DNA of 64,000 nt from Paenibacillus oryzae (GTDB lineage: Bacteria; Bacillota; Bacilli; Paenibacillales; Paenibacillaceae): positions 181,582 to 245,581 of the forward strand of contig NZ_LYPA01000054.1 of NCBI RefSeq assembly GCF_001675045.1. Direction: 5' to 3'. This document shows positions 47,360-55,564 of this stretch, one piece after another. The position numbers were made by a program, and so were the translations under genes. The notes under the pieces are model-generated. The model saw nothing but the letters and a program-made list of their open reading frames with translations. It did not search any database and was not told where the DNA came from. Position 1 is the first letter of the stretch, and every line of letters begins with the position of its first letter.

Positions 47360-48139
47360 ATGATCCGCATTGGTGAATTAGCAAAAAAAGCAAATATCAG
47401 CAAACGTACGCTTTATTACTACGAACAAATTGAATTGCTGCACCCGACACTTGTTTCGGAAAATGGTTATCGTTACTATGACGAGCATGCCTTATTACAC
47501 CTTCAAAAAATTATGCTGATGAAATCCATTGGTTATACATTAGAGCAGATTAAGGAATTATTTCAGCATCAAACCAATGAAAATGATAGCTGGATCAGTT
47601 CTTTAAATGAGCAGATAAAGCTCATTGAACAAAAAAAAGAGGAACTAAGCCGCAAGCAATATTACCTTAGATCGGCCCTTCATACCATCCAGTTGAAGGG
47701 AACGAGTGGCGTAAACGATTTGTTGCAGATTATTCAGGCAATGAATGACCGCCCTCTTGTGGAAGGTATAGTTCCGGCCCAATTTAGTGAAGATTTGCCC
47801 TTAACTCCACGGGAAAAGAGTATTCTAAACAGATTGCCTGTTCTGGGAAGCAAGGATAAGCGGATGGAGGAAATATTGGCGATTCTTCAGCAAGCAAGCA
47901 GTATGATGACTTCATCGCCTTACTCACCAGAGGCTCAAGTCATTGCTGGCCATTTGTATGAGAAGACATTAGAGCTATTTGAAGGAGATAACAAGCTGTT
48001 AGATAAATACTGGGAACTGATACGGCCTGCTAATGGCGAGGAGTCTATAGTAATGGGAATGGACAGTGAATTTATGGACTATATAGATGAAATGATCAGC
48101 TTTTTTCTAAAGGGAAGGGAGGGTGGACATTATAAATAA
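47360..48139 (+). CDS. MerR-family transcriptional regulator
   Basis: 259 residues from ATG 47360 (GGAAGGAG upstream). The winged helix-turn-helix is complete: IRIGELAKKANISKRTLYYYEQIELLHP, then ENGYRYYDEHALLHLQKI (about 2-52). A coiled-coil dimerisation helix (about 75-110) follows, and then an unfamiliar C-terminal domain of 145 residues that probably senses the signal; no Cys pattern for metals is seen. It should bind the 20-bp palindrome in its own promoter and switch on the operon with the lipoprotein and the GAP-type membrane protein downstream. Confidence 0.93.
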   Translation: MIRIGELAKKANISKRTLYYYEQIELLHPTLVSENGYRYYDEHALLHLQKIMLMKSIGYTLEQIKELFQHQTNENDSWISSLNEQIKLIEQKKEELSRKQYYLRSALHTIQLKGTSGVNDLLQIIQAMNDRPLVEGIVPAQFSEDLPLTPREKSILNRLPVLGSKDKRMEEILAILQQASSMMTSSPYSPEAQVIAGHLYEKTLELFEGDNKLLDKYWELIRPANGEESIVMGMDSEFMDYIDEMISFFLKGREGGHYK

Positions 48140-48596
48140 AAATAGACAAGAAATGAGAAAGCTTGCAGGCCGTCTAACTGTATTGACTTGCGCTTTTCTA
48201 ATATTGTCAGCTTGCGGAATGGCAAAGAACGATGGAATGACGGGTGAGAATTCGTCAGAGGAAATGAGCAAGGATGCTGATGTCATTACTGTAGAAGTTC
48301 GAATCGAAAGCGACGGAGACTCGGCAACTCGGTTTGAGGCAGACATAAATGCGAAAAAAAATCCGGAAAGTGTTTATTTGGATTCCATTGAAGTTCCCTT
48401 TAACGAAAAATTTATGATTCCAAAAGACGTGTTTATTCCGTTGACCTCGACTCGTGTCGAAGCAGAAGCAGTTGAGGGTGCCAGTTGGATTAGCTGCACC
48501 ATTCTTTATGACGGAGAAGTAGTAGCGACTCATAAATCTCGTGGAAATGGCGCAAAGGCTGTTTGTGAGAAAAAATTCCGCTTGGGTCCTGGCTGA
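48123..48596 (+). CDS. Small lipoprotein in the MerR operon
   Basis: 157 residues if GTG 48123 is used. It overlaps the end of the MerR gene by 17 bases. Lipobox LSAC (LILSACG, about residue 28-31), then a short acidic linker and a beta-rich domain with two Cys (SWISC and AVCEKK) that could form a disulfide; it resembles the small MmpS-like fold in size and layout, which is a guess. The start is odd: GTG lies directly in the ribosome-binding run AGGGAGGGTGG, and the codon at the proper distance is ATA (48132), as if an ATG had mutated. Confidence 0.65.
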   Translation: MDIINKNRQEMRKLAGRLTVLTCAFLILSACGMAKNDGMTGENSSEEMSKDADVITVEVRIESDGDSATRFEADINAKKNPESVYLDSIEVPFNEKFMIPKDVFIPLTSTRVEAEAVEGASWISCTILYDGEVVATHKSRGNGAKAVCEKKFRLGPG

Positions 48597-48616
48597 AAAA
48601 GATAGGAGGGATCATG

Positions 48617-49351
48617 ATGCTATTTACTGTTTTGCTGTCAACCCTTGTGGTGCTGGCCCTTATTGATTCCACCAGTTTTGGCACATTGTTGATACCCGTT
48701 TGGTTACTTATGACTTCTACACGTGTTCGAATAGGCAGCTTTTTTGTTTATTTGTCCACGGTTGCGGGACTTTATTTTTTGGCAGGCTTGATCATTATGT
48801 TAAGTGCTGACACCATTCTGAGGAAATACAATTTTGTGCTGGAATCCAATGCCTTTCTTTATGGGCAAATCGCTTTAGGAATCGTGCTAATGGTAATTAG
48901 CCAGCTTATGGACACGAAAAAAGCTCGTGCCCGTGCTGCGGAACGTGCTGAAAGAGGGGAGGGACGTATCTTAAAGTGGAGGAACCGCATTATGGGAGAT
49001 TCTTCTGATCGTGGCTCTGTGGCTATGCTTATTGGGTTAGCATTAACCGCAGTTGTAGTGGAGCTAGGGACAATGCTGCCTTACCTGGCGGCAATTGGTC
49101 TAATAACCTCCGAGGGACCTTCATGGCCGATGTCCGGCCTCCTTTTATTCGGTTATTGTATCGTTATGGTGCTGCCTGCAATTATTCTGCTGATGGGACG
49201 GCTTGTCGCGTATCGTGTATTAAAGGAGCCGCTTGTCCGATTGGATAAGTGGCTCGTGAAGCATGCACAAAGCACTACAGCCTGGATAATAGGAATTGTA
49301 GGCTTTTTATTAACCGTAAACGCTGTTTATGATGCAGGTTGGGTTGGTTGA
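48617..49351 (+). CDS. GAP/LysE-like multi-spanning membrane protein
   Basis: 244 residues; ATG 48617 is 7 bases after AGGAGGG, with ATG 48614 as the alternative. About six membrane helices in two sets of three, linked by a charged cytoplasmic loop (KKARARAAERAERGEG). The LIDSTSFGTLLIPVWLL start resembles GAP-family proteins (peptidolipid-addressing, LysE-related), known in Actinobacteria for moving small molecules or lipids. It follows the small lipoprotein by 20 bp. A pair of one MmpS-sized lipoprotein and one GAP protein would be a tidy export unit, controlled by the MerR upstream; that is inference. Confidence 0.75.
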   Translation: MLFTVLLSTLVVLALIDSTSFGTLLIPVWLLMTSTRVRIGSFFVYLSTVAGLYFLAGLIIMLSADTILRKYNFVLESNAFLYGQIALGIVLMVISQLMDTKKARARAAERAERGEGRILKWRNRIMGDSSDRGSVAMLIGLALTAVVVELGTMLPYLAAIGLITSEGPSWPMSGLLLFGYCIVMVLPAIILLMGRLVAYRVLKEPLVRLDKWLVKHAQSTTAWIIGIVGFLLTVNAVYDAGWVG

Positions 49352-49417
49352 ATCAATGGATTGAAAATTGATGGACGCCGAGGATCGCATTCCCAAGCGT
49401 CTTTTCTGAAATTTAAG

Positions 49418-50107
49418 CTATATCAGCGGTTTGATCAAACTATTCCCGTTGATGTCTAACAAACTAAACGCTTGATCTACCATTTGCTTGTCTGGACCAA
49501 ACAAGTGATTTGACACCGTACCGTTAACCTTGGTAATAAAATTAAATTGCTGGACCATAAAGTCGGAATTGCAGAGTACGACTGTCTTTTTACTGTACTC
49601 ATACAAATAACGCTGGAAGGTGTTGGCTTCTTCAACAATTTCCGGCGAATAAACCACAGGTTCGCCTTGTGAGGTAAGCATCTGGCGATGATCTACCAGG
49701 ACACTTAATCCCCCTTTTCCAAAAGCGGAGCAGATACCTAGAATCTGTGAAGACAAATGTTGAACCTCTTTTTTATCCGAAAATAGCCCCTTAACCTCAA
49801 AGGAAAGTACTCTGCTTTCCTGATCAAGACTATAGCTGAAGCGCTCAGTGAACGGAATAGCAAATTCTTTCTTCACATAAGCCGGCTTTGTTGAAAATCT
49901 TTCATCAGAAAAAAAATAGTTTACAGACACTTGAAGCCCCGAAGCAATCCGCTCAATATTTTGTAAAGACACATTACGTCGTCCGCTTTCTACCGCACTC
50001 AGATACGTTCTGTCCATCTGGGCTCTTTCAGCCAACAGCTCCTGTGAAATCCCCGATTTTGAGCGCAGCTCCTTTATACGAAGACCAAATTGTTTTTGTA
50101 TATCCAA
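49418..50107 (-). CDS. XRE-family regulator with C-terminal sensor-like domain
   Basis: 229 residues from TTG 50107. The longer frame starts at ATG 50122, but that ATG is part of the ribosome binding site itself (ATGGAGG) and TTG 50107 lies 8 bases after GGAGG. The helix-turn-helix spans about residues 6-60 (RIKELRSKSGISQELLAERA and RTYLSAVESGRRN). The C-terminal 150 residues hold alternating strands and helices, resembling STAS/UPF0158-like sensor folds without a clear match. Convergent with the GAP-type gene, single-gene unit. Confidence 0.82.
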   Translation of the reverse strand: MDIQKQFGLRIKELRSKSGISQELLAERAQMDRTYLSAVESGRRNVSLQNIERIASGLQVSVNYFFSDERFSTKPAYVKKEFAIPFTERFSYSLDQESRVLSFEVKGLFSDKKEVQHLSSQILGICSAFGKGGLSVLVDHRQMLTSQGEPVVYSPEIVEEANTFQRYLYEYSKKTVVLCNSDFMVQQFNFITKVNGTVSNHLFGPDKQMVDQAFSLLDINGNSLIKPLI

Positions 50108-50355
50108 ACCAAAAACCTCCATTTTAATGGATAGATCAAATGTAAGTATGCAATGAAAAGAGAAGGCATTAGGTAATTATATCGACAAAATAGTTCTTTT
50201 GGTTTAGAGCGAGTTCCCGGGAAGTTGCAAATGTGACTTATAGTCAACAGACGCAACTATTCTTATTTCATACAATGACGGTAGTCAAAAGAAAGCAGAT
50301 GCGCCATGGCGGCCATTCTTCCTTTTAAAATATCGTTCATAAGGAGAGGATTTAG

Positions 50356-51087
50356 ATGTTTAAGTGGAATTTGGAGAAGTTCAAAGGTTTTTTAGTAGGA
50401 GCGTGTACAGTTGGTTTGTTGTTTTCAGTCGGGACTGCATATGCTGATGGGAAGCTTACGACCATTAAAGTAGTGCAAGGCGGAATCAAGCTGTTTGTTG
50501 ATGGCAAGCTAATTAAACCAACGGATAGCGAGGGCAAGGTGGTTGAGCCATTTATTTATGATGGAACAACCTATTTGCCGCTTAGGGCGTTGTCAAATGC
50601 TTTGACTAATTATGAAAAGTCCGTGAGCTGGGATGCCAAAACCTCATCTATCTATGTTGGACAAGCGCCAGTTAAGGCTCAAACGGATTTTTCAGAGATA
50701 ACGCCATATGCCCATTCTTATACGACTTTGCCGGTTCAAACAGGTGAAAGAGCAGCCTTCAAAATACTTGATAAGACAATTACTCCGTTTAATAGTCTCA
50801 TAGGTCATAGGGAATTTGTAACGTTTATGCTTCATTCAAAATATAGTTCATTGGATGGGCAATATATCGTCCCCTATACGCAGCTAGGCTCGACCGATAA
50901 GGGAACTATTGTATTTTATAATGTAGATAAAAAAGGATATGAAACAGAAATTGCCCGATTCGATGCAGAAGCTGGGGATGAAGCTATTAAGGTTCATGTA
51001 GATCTGCGCGGGGTTGAAATACTGAAGATTTCCTCTTTATGGGATGGGAGATTGTATAACACAACACTTGCTGGGATCAATGAGTAA
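50356..51087 (+). CDS. Secreted stalk-domain (copper-amine-oxidase-N-like) protein
   Basis: 243 residues from ATG 50356 (AAGGAGAGG upstream). Signal peptide about 1-31 (cleavage at AYA-DG). Residues about 35-105 form the stalk domain common in Paenibacillus exported proteins (IKLFVDGKLI, YDGTTYLPLRALSNAL, VSWDAKTSSIYVG). The C-terminal part (about 115-243) looks like an NPCBM-type galactose-binding fold (HREFVTF, LGSTDKGTIVFYNVD, KVHVDLRGVEILKISS). It should be attached to or released from the cell wall. It is followed by the WG-repeat protein gene after 66 bp, possibly the same transcript. Confidence 0.8.
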   Translation: MFKWNLEKFKGFLVGACTVGLLFSVGTAYADGKLTTIKVVQGGIKLFVDGKLIKPTDSEGKVVEPFIYDGTTYLPLRALSNALTNYEKSVSWDAKTSSIYVGQAPVKAQTDFSEITPYAHSYTTLPVQTGERAAFKILDKTITPFNSLIGHREFVTFMLHSKYSSLDGQYIVPYTQLGSTDKGTIVFYNVDKKGYETEIARFDAEAGDEAIKVHVDLRGVEILKISSLWDGRLYNTTLAGINE

Positions 51088-51153
51088 CCAACTGGCGGCT
51101 GCTCTATCATTAAGGGTTGCCTGTATGGAATACAGAGGGGAAGGAGCAGACAT

Positions 51154-52962
51154 ATGAACAGGCTATTAAAGACCTTGGTTATACTTGCAGTCAGCAGCTT
51201 TCTGGCAATTCATTCAGGCAAGGTTGTTGCGGAAACGGAGAATACTTTATCTTTTGCTATACCGCCCAAATATGATTATGCCGGGCCCTTCAGCGATGAT
51301 CTTGCTGTAATTGCACTGGAAGGTCAATTGGGAATGATCAATAAAGAGGGAAAAGAAATAGTTAGACCCTACTATGACCGAATGGTGGATGCCAAGGGCA
51401 GAAGCCTTGAAGTCGATGATTATTTCACTAATGATTATTGGATAGCGGCATATCTGGCAGATGTCATGGGACTGGATGAACAAATGAAGGATGTTGGAAA
51501 TCCCGCAAATCTTTTTAGCGAGGGTTTGGCAATAGTCGTTAAGAATGGTCTGTTTGGTTATATAAATCGGGATGGATATGAGGTGGTAAAACCGCAATAT
51601 CTGTATGCTGGGCCATTTCAAGACGGGGTGGCAGTTGTTTTGACGGAGAATGGATACGGGTTTATTGATGCGAAAGGCAGTATCGTTATTTCTCCAGAGT
51701 ACAAAGGTACGTATATGTATCAAGACGACGTTGTATTAATGATAACTCAAAATGAACAAACGATCTTGTTTGATAGAAAAGGAAATGAACTGGCTCTGTT
51801 TAATGAGGAGTTAAAATTAAGTCCATACAATGAGGGTTTGGCGCTTGTATACGACCGCAATAAAGAGAAGTATGGCTATGCCAATCCAAAAGGCAAATTG
51901 GTCATCGAGCCCCGTTATGATCGGGCTGCATTTTTCAGTGAGGGCTTAGCTCTTGTCCAAAGAGAGGACCGCGTATTTTATGTAAATGCCGAAGGCAAGG
52001 AAGTAATCGAACTGATGGATAGCTCGTATTACGCAGAAACAGGCTGGAATTGGGATCCATACATAGATATTGAACCGGACAATTGGTATTATAACGAGGC
52101 AAGTGAAATGGACCCGTTTGCTTTCCAGGAAGGATTGGCCCTATTTGTTCAAGACGGGAAGTATGGTTTCATTAATACCAAAGGGAAAGAAGTTGTTCCG
52201 CCTCAATACGAGCAAGCTGCTCCGTATCGCAATGGGTTGGCAAAAATAATATTTGATAATAAGTATGGTTATCTAAATATCAAAGGAGAGCTTGTGGTTG
52301 AGCCTCAATATGATTATGCGTTTCAGTATGAAGACGGCATGATTCGAATAGTGGCCGATGGGAAGGCAGGTTTTCTAAATGAGAAGGGTAAGCTTATTGC
52401 TGAACCCCGTTATGATGAAAACCATTATAATGATAAAATTCCTTTTCTGGATAATTTGAGAATGGTATCCCTTGAAGGTCAGTTTGGATATATAGATAAG
52501 TCGGGAAATGAAGTTGTGAAGCCGCAATATAATGCCGTCTCCCTCTTTATGGACGGAATGGCCGCTGTCATGAGTGACGGCCGAGTCGGGTTTATCGACA
52601 AGACGGGCCAAGAAATAATTAGGCCTTATTATGATGAAACAACGCTGTCGTTTTTCAGCGAGGGGGTTGCTGTTGTCAAGGTTGATGGTAAATTCGGAAT
52701 GATCAACAAAAAAGAGGTAATCGTTTTGCCAATCAAGGAAACCTTTGAGGATTTATATCCGGTTATAGACGGGATGGCGGCTGTACAGGTGAATGGATTA
52801 TGGGGATATATGGCTAGTCCGGTATCAGTTGGAGGGTCTCCAGATCCATACATCGTGTTTGCGATAGCAGGCGTTATGGTTATCTTGCTGGTTGTGGCAG
52901 GGGTTGCTTGGGCAAATCGCAGGAATCGGAGCAGCAAAAATCTATACAATGAGACATCATAA
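51154..52962 (+). CDS. WG-repeat protein with signal peptide and C-terminal membrane anchor
   Basis: 602 residues from ATG 51154 (GGGGAAGGAG upstream). Signal peptide about 1-26. Eleven or so WG repeats follow, each of the form YGFIN-x-KG-x-EVV-x-P-x-Y with a spacing of about 46 residues. A membrane helix near the C-terminus (about 569-590, IVFAIAGVMVILLVVAGVAW) followed by basic residues should anchor it with the repeats outside. WG proteins are taken to be binding scaffolds; the ligand is unknown. The gene ends before a bidirectional terminator. Confidence 0.88.
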   Translation: MNRLLKTLVILAVSSFLAIHSGKVVAETENTLSFAIPPKYDYAGPFSDDLAVIALEGQLGMINKEGKEIVRPYYDRMVDAKGRSLEVDDYFTNDYWIAAYLADVMGLDEQMKDVGNPANLFSEGLAIVVKNGLFGYINRDGYEVVKPQYLYAGPFQDGVAVVLTENGYGFIDAKGSIVISPEYKGTYMYQDDVVLMITQNEQTILFDRKGNELALFNEELKLSPYNEGLALVYDRNKEKYGYANPKGKLVIEPRYDRAAFFSEGLALVQREDRVFYVNAEGKEVIELMDSSYYAETGWNWDPYIDIEPDNWYYNEASEMDPFAFQEGLALFVQDGKYGFINTKGKEVVPPQYEQAAPYRNGLAKIIFDNKYGYLNIKGELVVEPQYDYAFQYEDGMIRIVADGKAGFLNEKGKLIAEPRYDENHYNDKIPFLDNLRMVSLEGQFGYIDKSGNEVVKPQYNAVSLFMDGMAAVMSDGRVGFIDKTGQEIIRPYYDETTLSFFSEGVAVVKVDGKFGMINKKEVIVLPIKETFEDLYPVIDGMAAVQVNGLWGYMASPVSVGGSPDPYIVFAIAGVMVILLVVAGVAWANRRNRSSKNLYNETS

Positions 52963-53012
52963 CGCGCAAGGGATTTTGTGGAGTCTCACTCAGTCCCTAA
53001 ACGTATAAAAGT

Positions 53013-53053
53013 AAACACCAAGAATACTTATTGCTACGGCATTCTTGGTGTTT
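53013..53053. terminator. Bidirectional terminator
   Basis: AAACACCAAGAAT (53013-53025) pairs exactly with ATTCTTGGTGTTT (53041-53053), followed by GCTTTT, between convergent genes. Confidence 0.85.
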
Positions 53054-53094
53054 GCTTTTATTTGAAACTAGCATAGTGCTGTTTTTTCGTCTTT

Positions 53095-53508
53095 TTAACT
53101 AGAGGGCTGGTACTGAAGATTCACATTTTTCAAAACGGTTTGTCCATCAACTTCTGGATCAAATTCGCCGTCGTTATTCTCATCTGCATAGAAAAACAGC
53201 CCAATGTAATGATTGTCCGGCGGCTTATCCAGTTTTATTTGAATGTCAAACGCGCCGTCTTGATTCCGATCAATTCTGCCGCTGGCTAAATAGGTATGCC
53301 CGTCCTCCAGCTGGTAAAAGACGTAGTCCAGTCCTTCACCCATCAGCTTTCCCTTTAACTGAATCTTCAGGTCTTCCGTTACGATGGAGGACTCTTTAGG
53401 AGCCTCAAGGACTACCTGATCTTTGTTTTGTTCCTTGTTTTGCTCCTTGGAACAACCGCTTAATATGACCAAGCTCAAAAGCAATAGAATAGGAATTAAC
53501 TTTTTCAT
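53095..53508 (-). CDS. Small lipoprotein with EF-hand-like acidic loops
   Basis: 137 residues from ATG 53508 (GGAGG 7-11 bases upstream). Lipobox LSGC with Cys 19, then a KEQNKEQNKDQ linker repeat. Two Asp-rich loops, DRNQDGAFD and DENNDGEFD, have the DxNxDG calcium-binding form, within a beta-sandwich-like domain. Probably an outer-face lipoprotein that binds calcium; function unknown. It may be co-transcribed with a 24-residue ORF starting 113 bases upstream. Confidence 0.72.
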   Translation of the reverse strand: MKKLIPILLLLSLVILSGCSKEQNKEQNKDQVVLEAPKESSIVTEDLKIQLKGKLMGEGLDYVFYQLEDGHTYLASGRIDRNQDGAFDIQIKLDKPPDNHYIGLFFYADENNDGEFDPEVDGQTVLKNVNLQYQPSS

Positions 53509-53546
53509 GGCTGCCTCCAGTCTCAGGGTTTATAATCGTTCGACGT

Positions 53547-53621
53547 TTACGCTCCCTTAGATGTTGCACACCCCTCTACTTTTTTCCTTTCGACAAAAAT
53601 GGTGTTGATGTCTTTTGACAT
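53547..53621 (-). CDS. Predicted 24-residue peptide with a strong ribosome binding site
   Basis: Minus-strand ATG 53621 is preceded by TAAGGAGG with 7 bases of spacing, an ideal ribosome binding site. The peptide is MSKDINTIFVERKKVE followed by GCATSKGA and a stop at 53547-53549. It is charged in the middle and has one Cys. The small lipoprotein starts 38 bases later on the same strand. It might be a secreted signal precursor, a leader peptide controlling the lipoprotein, or chance. Too short for normal gene finders; I know no relative. Confidence 0.45.
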   Translation of the reverse strand: MSKDINTIFVERKKVEGCATSKGA

Positions 53622-53700
53622 ATAGTCGCCTCCTTACGACGCCGTAAAGAGCGAAAAGGGAAGTATTTTGAAATTTTTCCGAATATTTTAACAATTTGTC

Positions 53701-53729
53701 TTGAAATGTATGCGTTTTCATTCTATAAT
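53701..53729 (+). promoter_or_regulatory. Sigma-A promoter of the xylanase gene
   Basis: TTGAAA (53701-53706), exactly 17 bp, TATAAT (53724-53729). Transcription should begin near 53736, giving a leader of about 130 nt. Confidence 0.88.
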
Positions 53730-53735
53730 TTGCCT

Positions 53736-53865
53736 ATAAGGAGGTGAAAGCGAGAGTCTATCATCTAAGACATAGGACATGTTACTTACTGCTATGCGAG
53801 ACAAACGGTGTGAAGTTTGTAAGTTTGTAAGTCAGTAGTAACAAAAAAAGTTTAGGAGGTAGATT
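53736..53865 (+). promoter_or_regulatory. Structured 5' leader of the xylanase mRNA
   Basis: The leader opens with AAGGAGGTGA only a few bases from the predicted transcript start and far from the true start codon, like the stabilising Shine-Dalgarno of cry3 mRNA. GTTACTTACTG (53781-53791) can pair with CAGTAGTAAC (53833-53842) with one bulge, closing a 41-nt loop that contains AAGTTTGT twice in tandem. The real ribosome binding site, AGGAGG, follows the stem at 53854-53859. A GTG at 53744 could open a 28-codon frame ending at 53830, but its placement inside the AAGGAGGTG run makes translation doubtful. Confidence 0.5.
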
Positions 53866-54501
53866 ATGATTAAGTTCAGGAAAAAAATGTTGACGGTTAT
53901 TGTTGCAGCATCACTCAGTGTCGGCTTGTTATCGGCGACCTCAGCCATGGCAACGGATTATTGGCAAAACTGGACGGACGGCGGCGGAACTGTAAATGCC
54001 GTCAACGGTACAGGCGGTAATTACAGTGTAACCTGGTATAATACCGGCAATTTTGTTGTTGGCAAAGGCTGGACAGTCGGTTCGCCGTACAGAGTAATCA
54101 ATTACAATGCCGGCGTTTGGGCTCCGTCCGGGAACGGGTATTTGACGCTGTATGGATGGACAAGAAACTCACTTATTGAATATTACGTTGTTGACAGTTG
54201 GGGCACGTATCGGCCTACAGGCAATCACAAAGGCACAGTGACCAGCGATGGCGGCACATATGATATATACACAACAATGCGTTACAATGCGCCTTCCATT
54301 GACGGTACGCAAACGTTCCCGCAATTCTGGAGCGTGCGCCAGTCAAAGCGGCCGACCGGAAGCAATGTCCAGATTACGTTCGCCAATCATTTTAATGCAT
54401 GGCAAAGCAAGCAAATGTATCTGGGAACAAATTGGTCCTACCAGGTATTTGCAACGGAAGGTTATCAAAGCAGCGGAAGCTCCAACGTTACGGTCTGGTA
54501 A
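53866..54501 (+). CDS. xynA: Secreted GH11 endo-1,4-beta-xylanase
   Basis: 211 residues from ATG 53866 (AGGAGG 6-11 bases upstream). Signal peptide 1-29 with cleavage after AMA. The rest is a single GH11 jelly-roll domain (about 30-211) of normal length and with no extra modules. The nucleophile is E105 ([13 protein letters not shown]) and the acid/base E198 ([10 protein letters not shown]); [17 protein letters not shown] is the thumb. It cleaves internal xylan bonds with retention. It complements the cellulases at 11-17 kb. Strong sigma-A promoter and structured leader upstream. Confidence 0.97.
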   Translation: MIKFRKKMLTVIVAASLSVGLLSATSAMATDYWQNWTDGGGTVNAVNGTGGNYSVTWYNTGNFVVGKGWTVGSPYRVINYNAGVWAPSGNGYLTLYGWTRNSLIEYYVVDSWGTYRPTGNHKGTVTSDGGTYDIYTTMRYNAPSIDGTQTFPQFWSVRQSKRPTGSNVQITFANHFNAWQSKQMYLGTNWSYQVFATEGYQSSGSSNVTVW

Positions 54502-54537
54502 GCTCATCCCCGAAAAAAAACCCCGCATTATTCAGGT

Positions 54538-54570
54538 CTGCCGGCTCCAGAGCCGGCAGGCTTTACGTTT
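54538..54570 (+). terminator. GC-rich hairpin after the xylanase gene
   Basis: CTGCCGGCTC and GAGCCGGCAG pair perfectly around CA, followed by the weak T tract GCTTTACGTTT. Partial read-through into the next gene is possible. Confidence 0.65.
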
Positions 54571-54585
54571 AAAGGAGAGCGATCT

Positions 54586-55461
54586 ATGAGAAAATCAATC
54601 CTATTTCTTTTCATAGCCGTTTTAGTTGTTGTCAGCGCATGCTCGCACAATAACCAGCAATCCAATAAAGGAACAGAAAAGAATAAAATAACCAATCTGG
54701 ATGAAAATCTTGTATTGGTTCAGGGAGGGGCTTTTCTCAATACCCATTCCAACTTTCATGGAAAAAAGGTGAAAATATCCGATTTTTATATCAGTAAATA
54801 TGAGGTGACGCAGCAGGAGTGGCAGGAGGTTATGGGCAGCAATCCCTCGAGCTTTCCAGGAGAAGATAGGCCGGTCGAAATGGTAAGCTGGTATGATGCG
54901 GTCGAATATTGCAATATGCGGAGCATCAAGGAGGGGCTGGAGCCTCATTATGTCATCGATAAAGAAAACAAGGATCCCGAAAATAGAAGCGAGCATGACC
55001 AATTGAGGTGGATCGTCACGGTAAACGAAAACGCAAACGGCTATCGTCTGCCGACGGAAGCCGAATGGGAGTACGCGGCGGGCGGAGGCAAAGCAAGCAA
55101 AAGCTTCCTGTACAGCGGAGGCGATAATGCCGATGATGTGGCGTGGTATTGGAGAAATGCTGGAAATGAACATTTATCCGGAGATTGGAACTGGCCTGCT
55201 ATTGAAAATAATAAAAACCAGACGAAGCCTGTTGGCTTCAAAGAGCCTAATGAGCTGGGACTTTACGATATGTCGGGCAATGTAAGGGAATGGTGCTGGG
55301 ACTGGTACGTGGGTATGGACATGGAAATGGGTTATCTCCGGGTTGTAAAAGGCGGCGGCTGGATCGGCGATGTCAGCAACAGCGAATTGGCTTTTCGGGG
55401 TAAATTCGAGGCTAGCGGCTTTGGTCCCGACCAAGGCTTCCGTGTTGCCCGCAACGGGTAG
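54586..55461 (+). CDS. Lipoprotein of the formylglycine-generating-enzyme (SUMF1) fold
   Basis: 291 residues from ATG 54586 with AAAGGAGAG upstream. Lipobox VSAC (Cys 19). The rest is the FGE-sulfatase domain: YISKYEVTQQEWQEVMG, RPVEMVSWYDAVEYC, YRLPTEAEWEYAA, GLYDMSGNVREWCWDWY and FRVARNG. The first Cys of the FGE active site lies in WCWDW, but the second Cys of true formylglycine-generating enzymes is not evident, and no sulfatase gene is nearby, so it is more likely a binding or structural relative. It sits on the outer face of the membrane. Possibly partly co-transcribed with the xylanase. Confidence 0.85.
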   Translation: MRKSILFLFIAVLVVVSACSHNNQQSNKGTEKNKITNLDENLVLVQGGAFLNTHSNFHGKKVKISDFYISKYEVTQQEWQEVMGSNPSSFPGEDRPVEMVSWYDAVEYCNMRSIKEGLEPHYVIDKENKDPENRSEHDQLRWIVTVNENANGYRLPTEAEWEYAAGGGKASKSFLYSGGDNADDVAWYWRNAGNEHLSGDWNWPAIENNKNQTKPVGFKEPNELGLYDMSGNVREWCWDWYVGMDMEMGYLRVVKGGGWIGDVSNSELAFRGKFEASGFGPDQGFRVARNG

Positions 55462-55511
55462 ACGCAAAGCGCGGGACTACTATACCTGTTTTGAGCGTTT
55501 GATTCCATTCC

Positions 55512-55562
55512 AAATACGCAAGCCTCAAACGAGCGCCGGCTCTGTCTGAGGCTTGCGTATTT
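55512..55562. terminator. Strong bidirectional terminator
   Basis: AATACGCAAGCCTCA pairs with TGAGGCTTGCGTATT (15 bp) and is followed by TATTTATTTT, between convergent genes. Confidence 0.9.
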
Positions 55563-55564
55563 AT

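Noticed and set aside
49374..49412. Terminator between the GAP-type gene and the XRE gene
   Set aside because: Only a 5-bp GACGC/GCGTC stem with a long loop was found, which is too weak to list.
53744..53830. 28-codon frame from GTG 53744 in the xylanase leader
   Set aside because: The GTG is inside the AAGGAGGTG run and would be only about eight bases from the transcript start, so translation is doubtful. Mentioned in the leader entry only.
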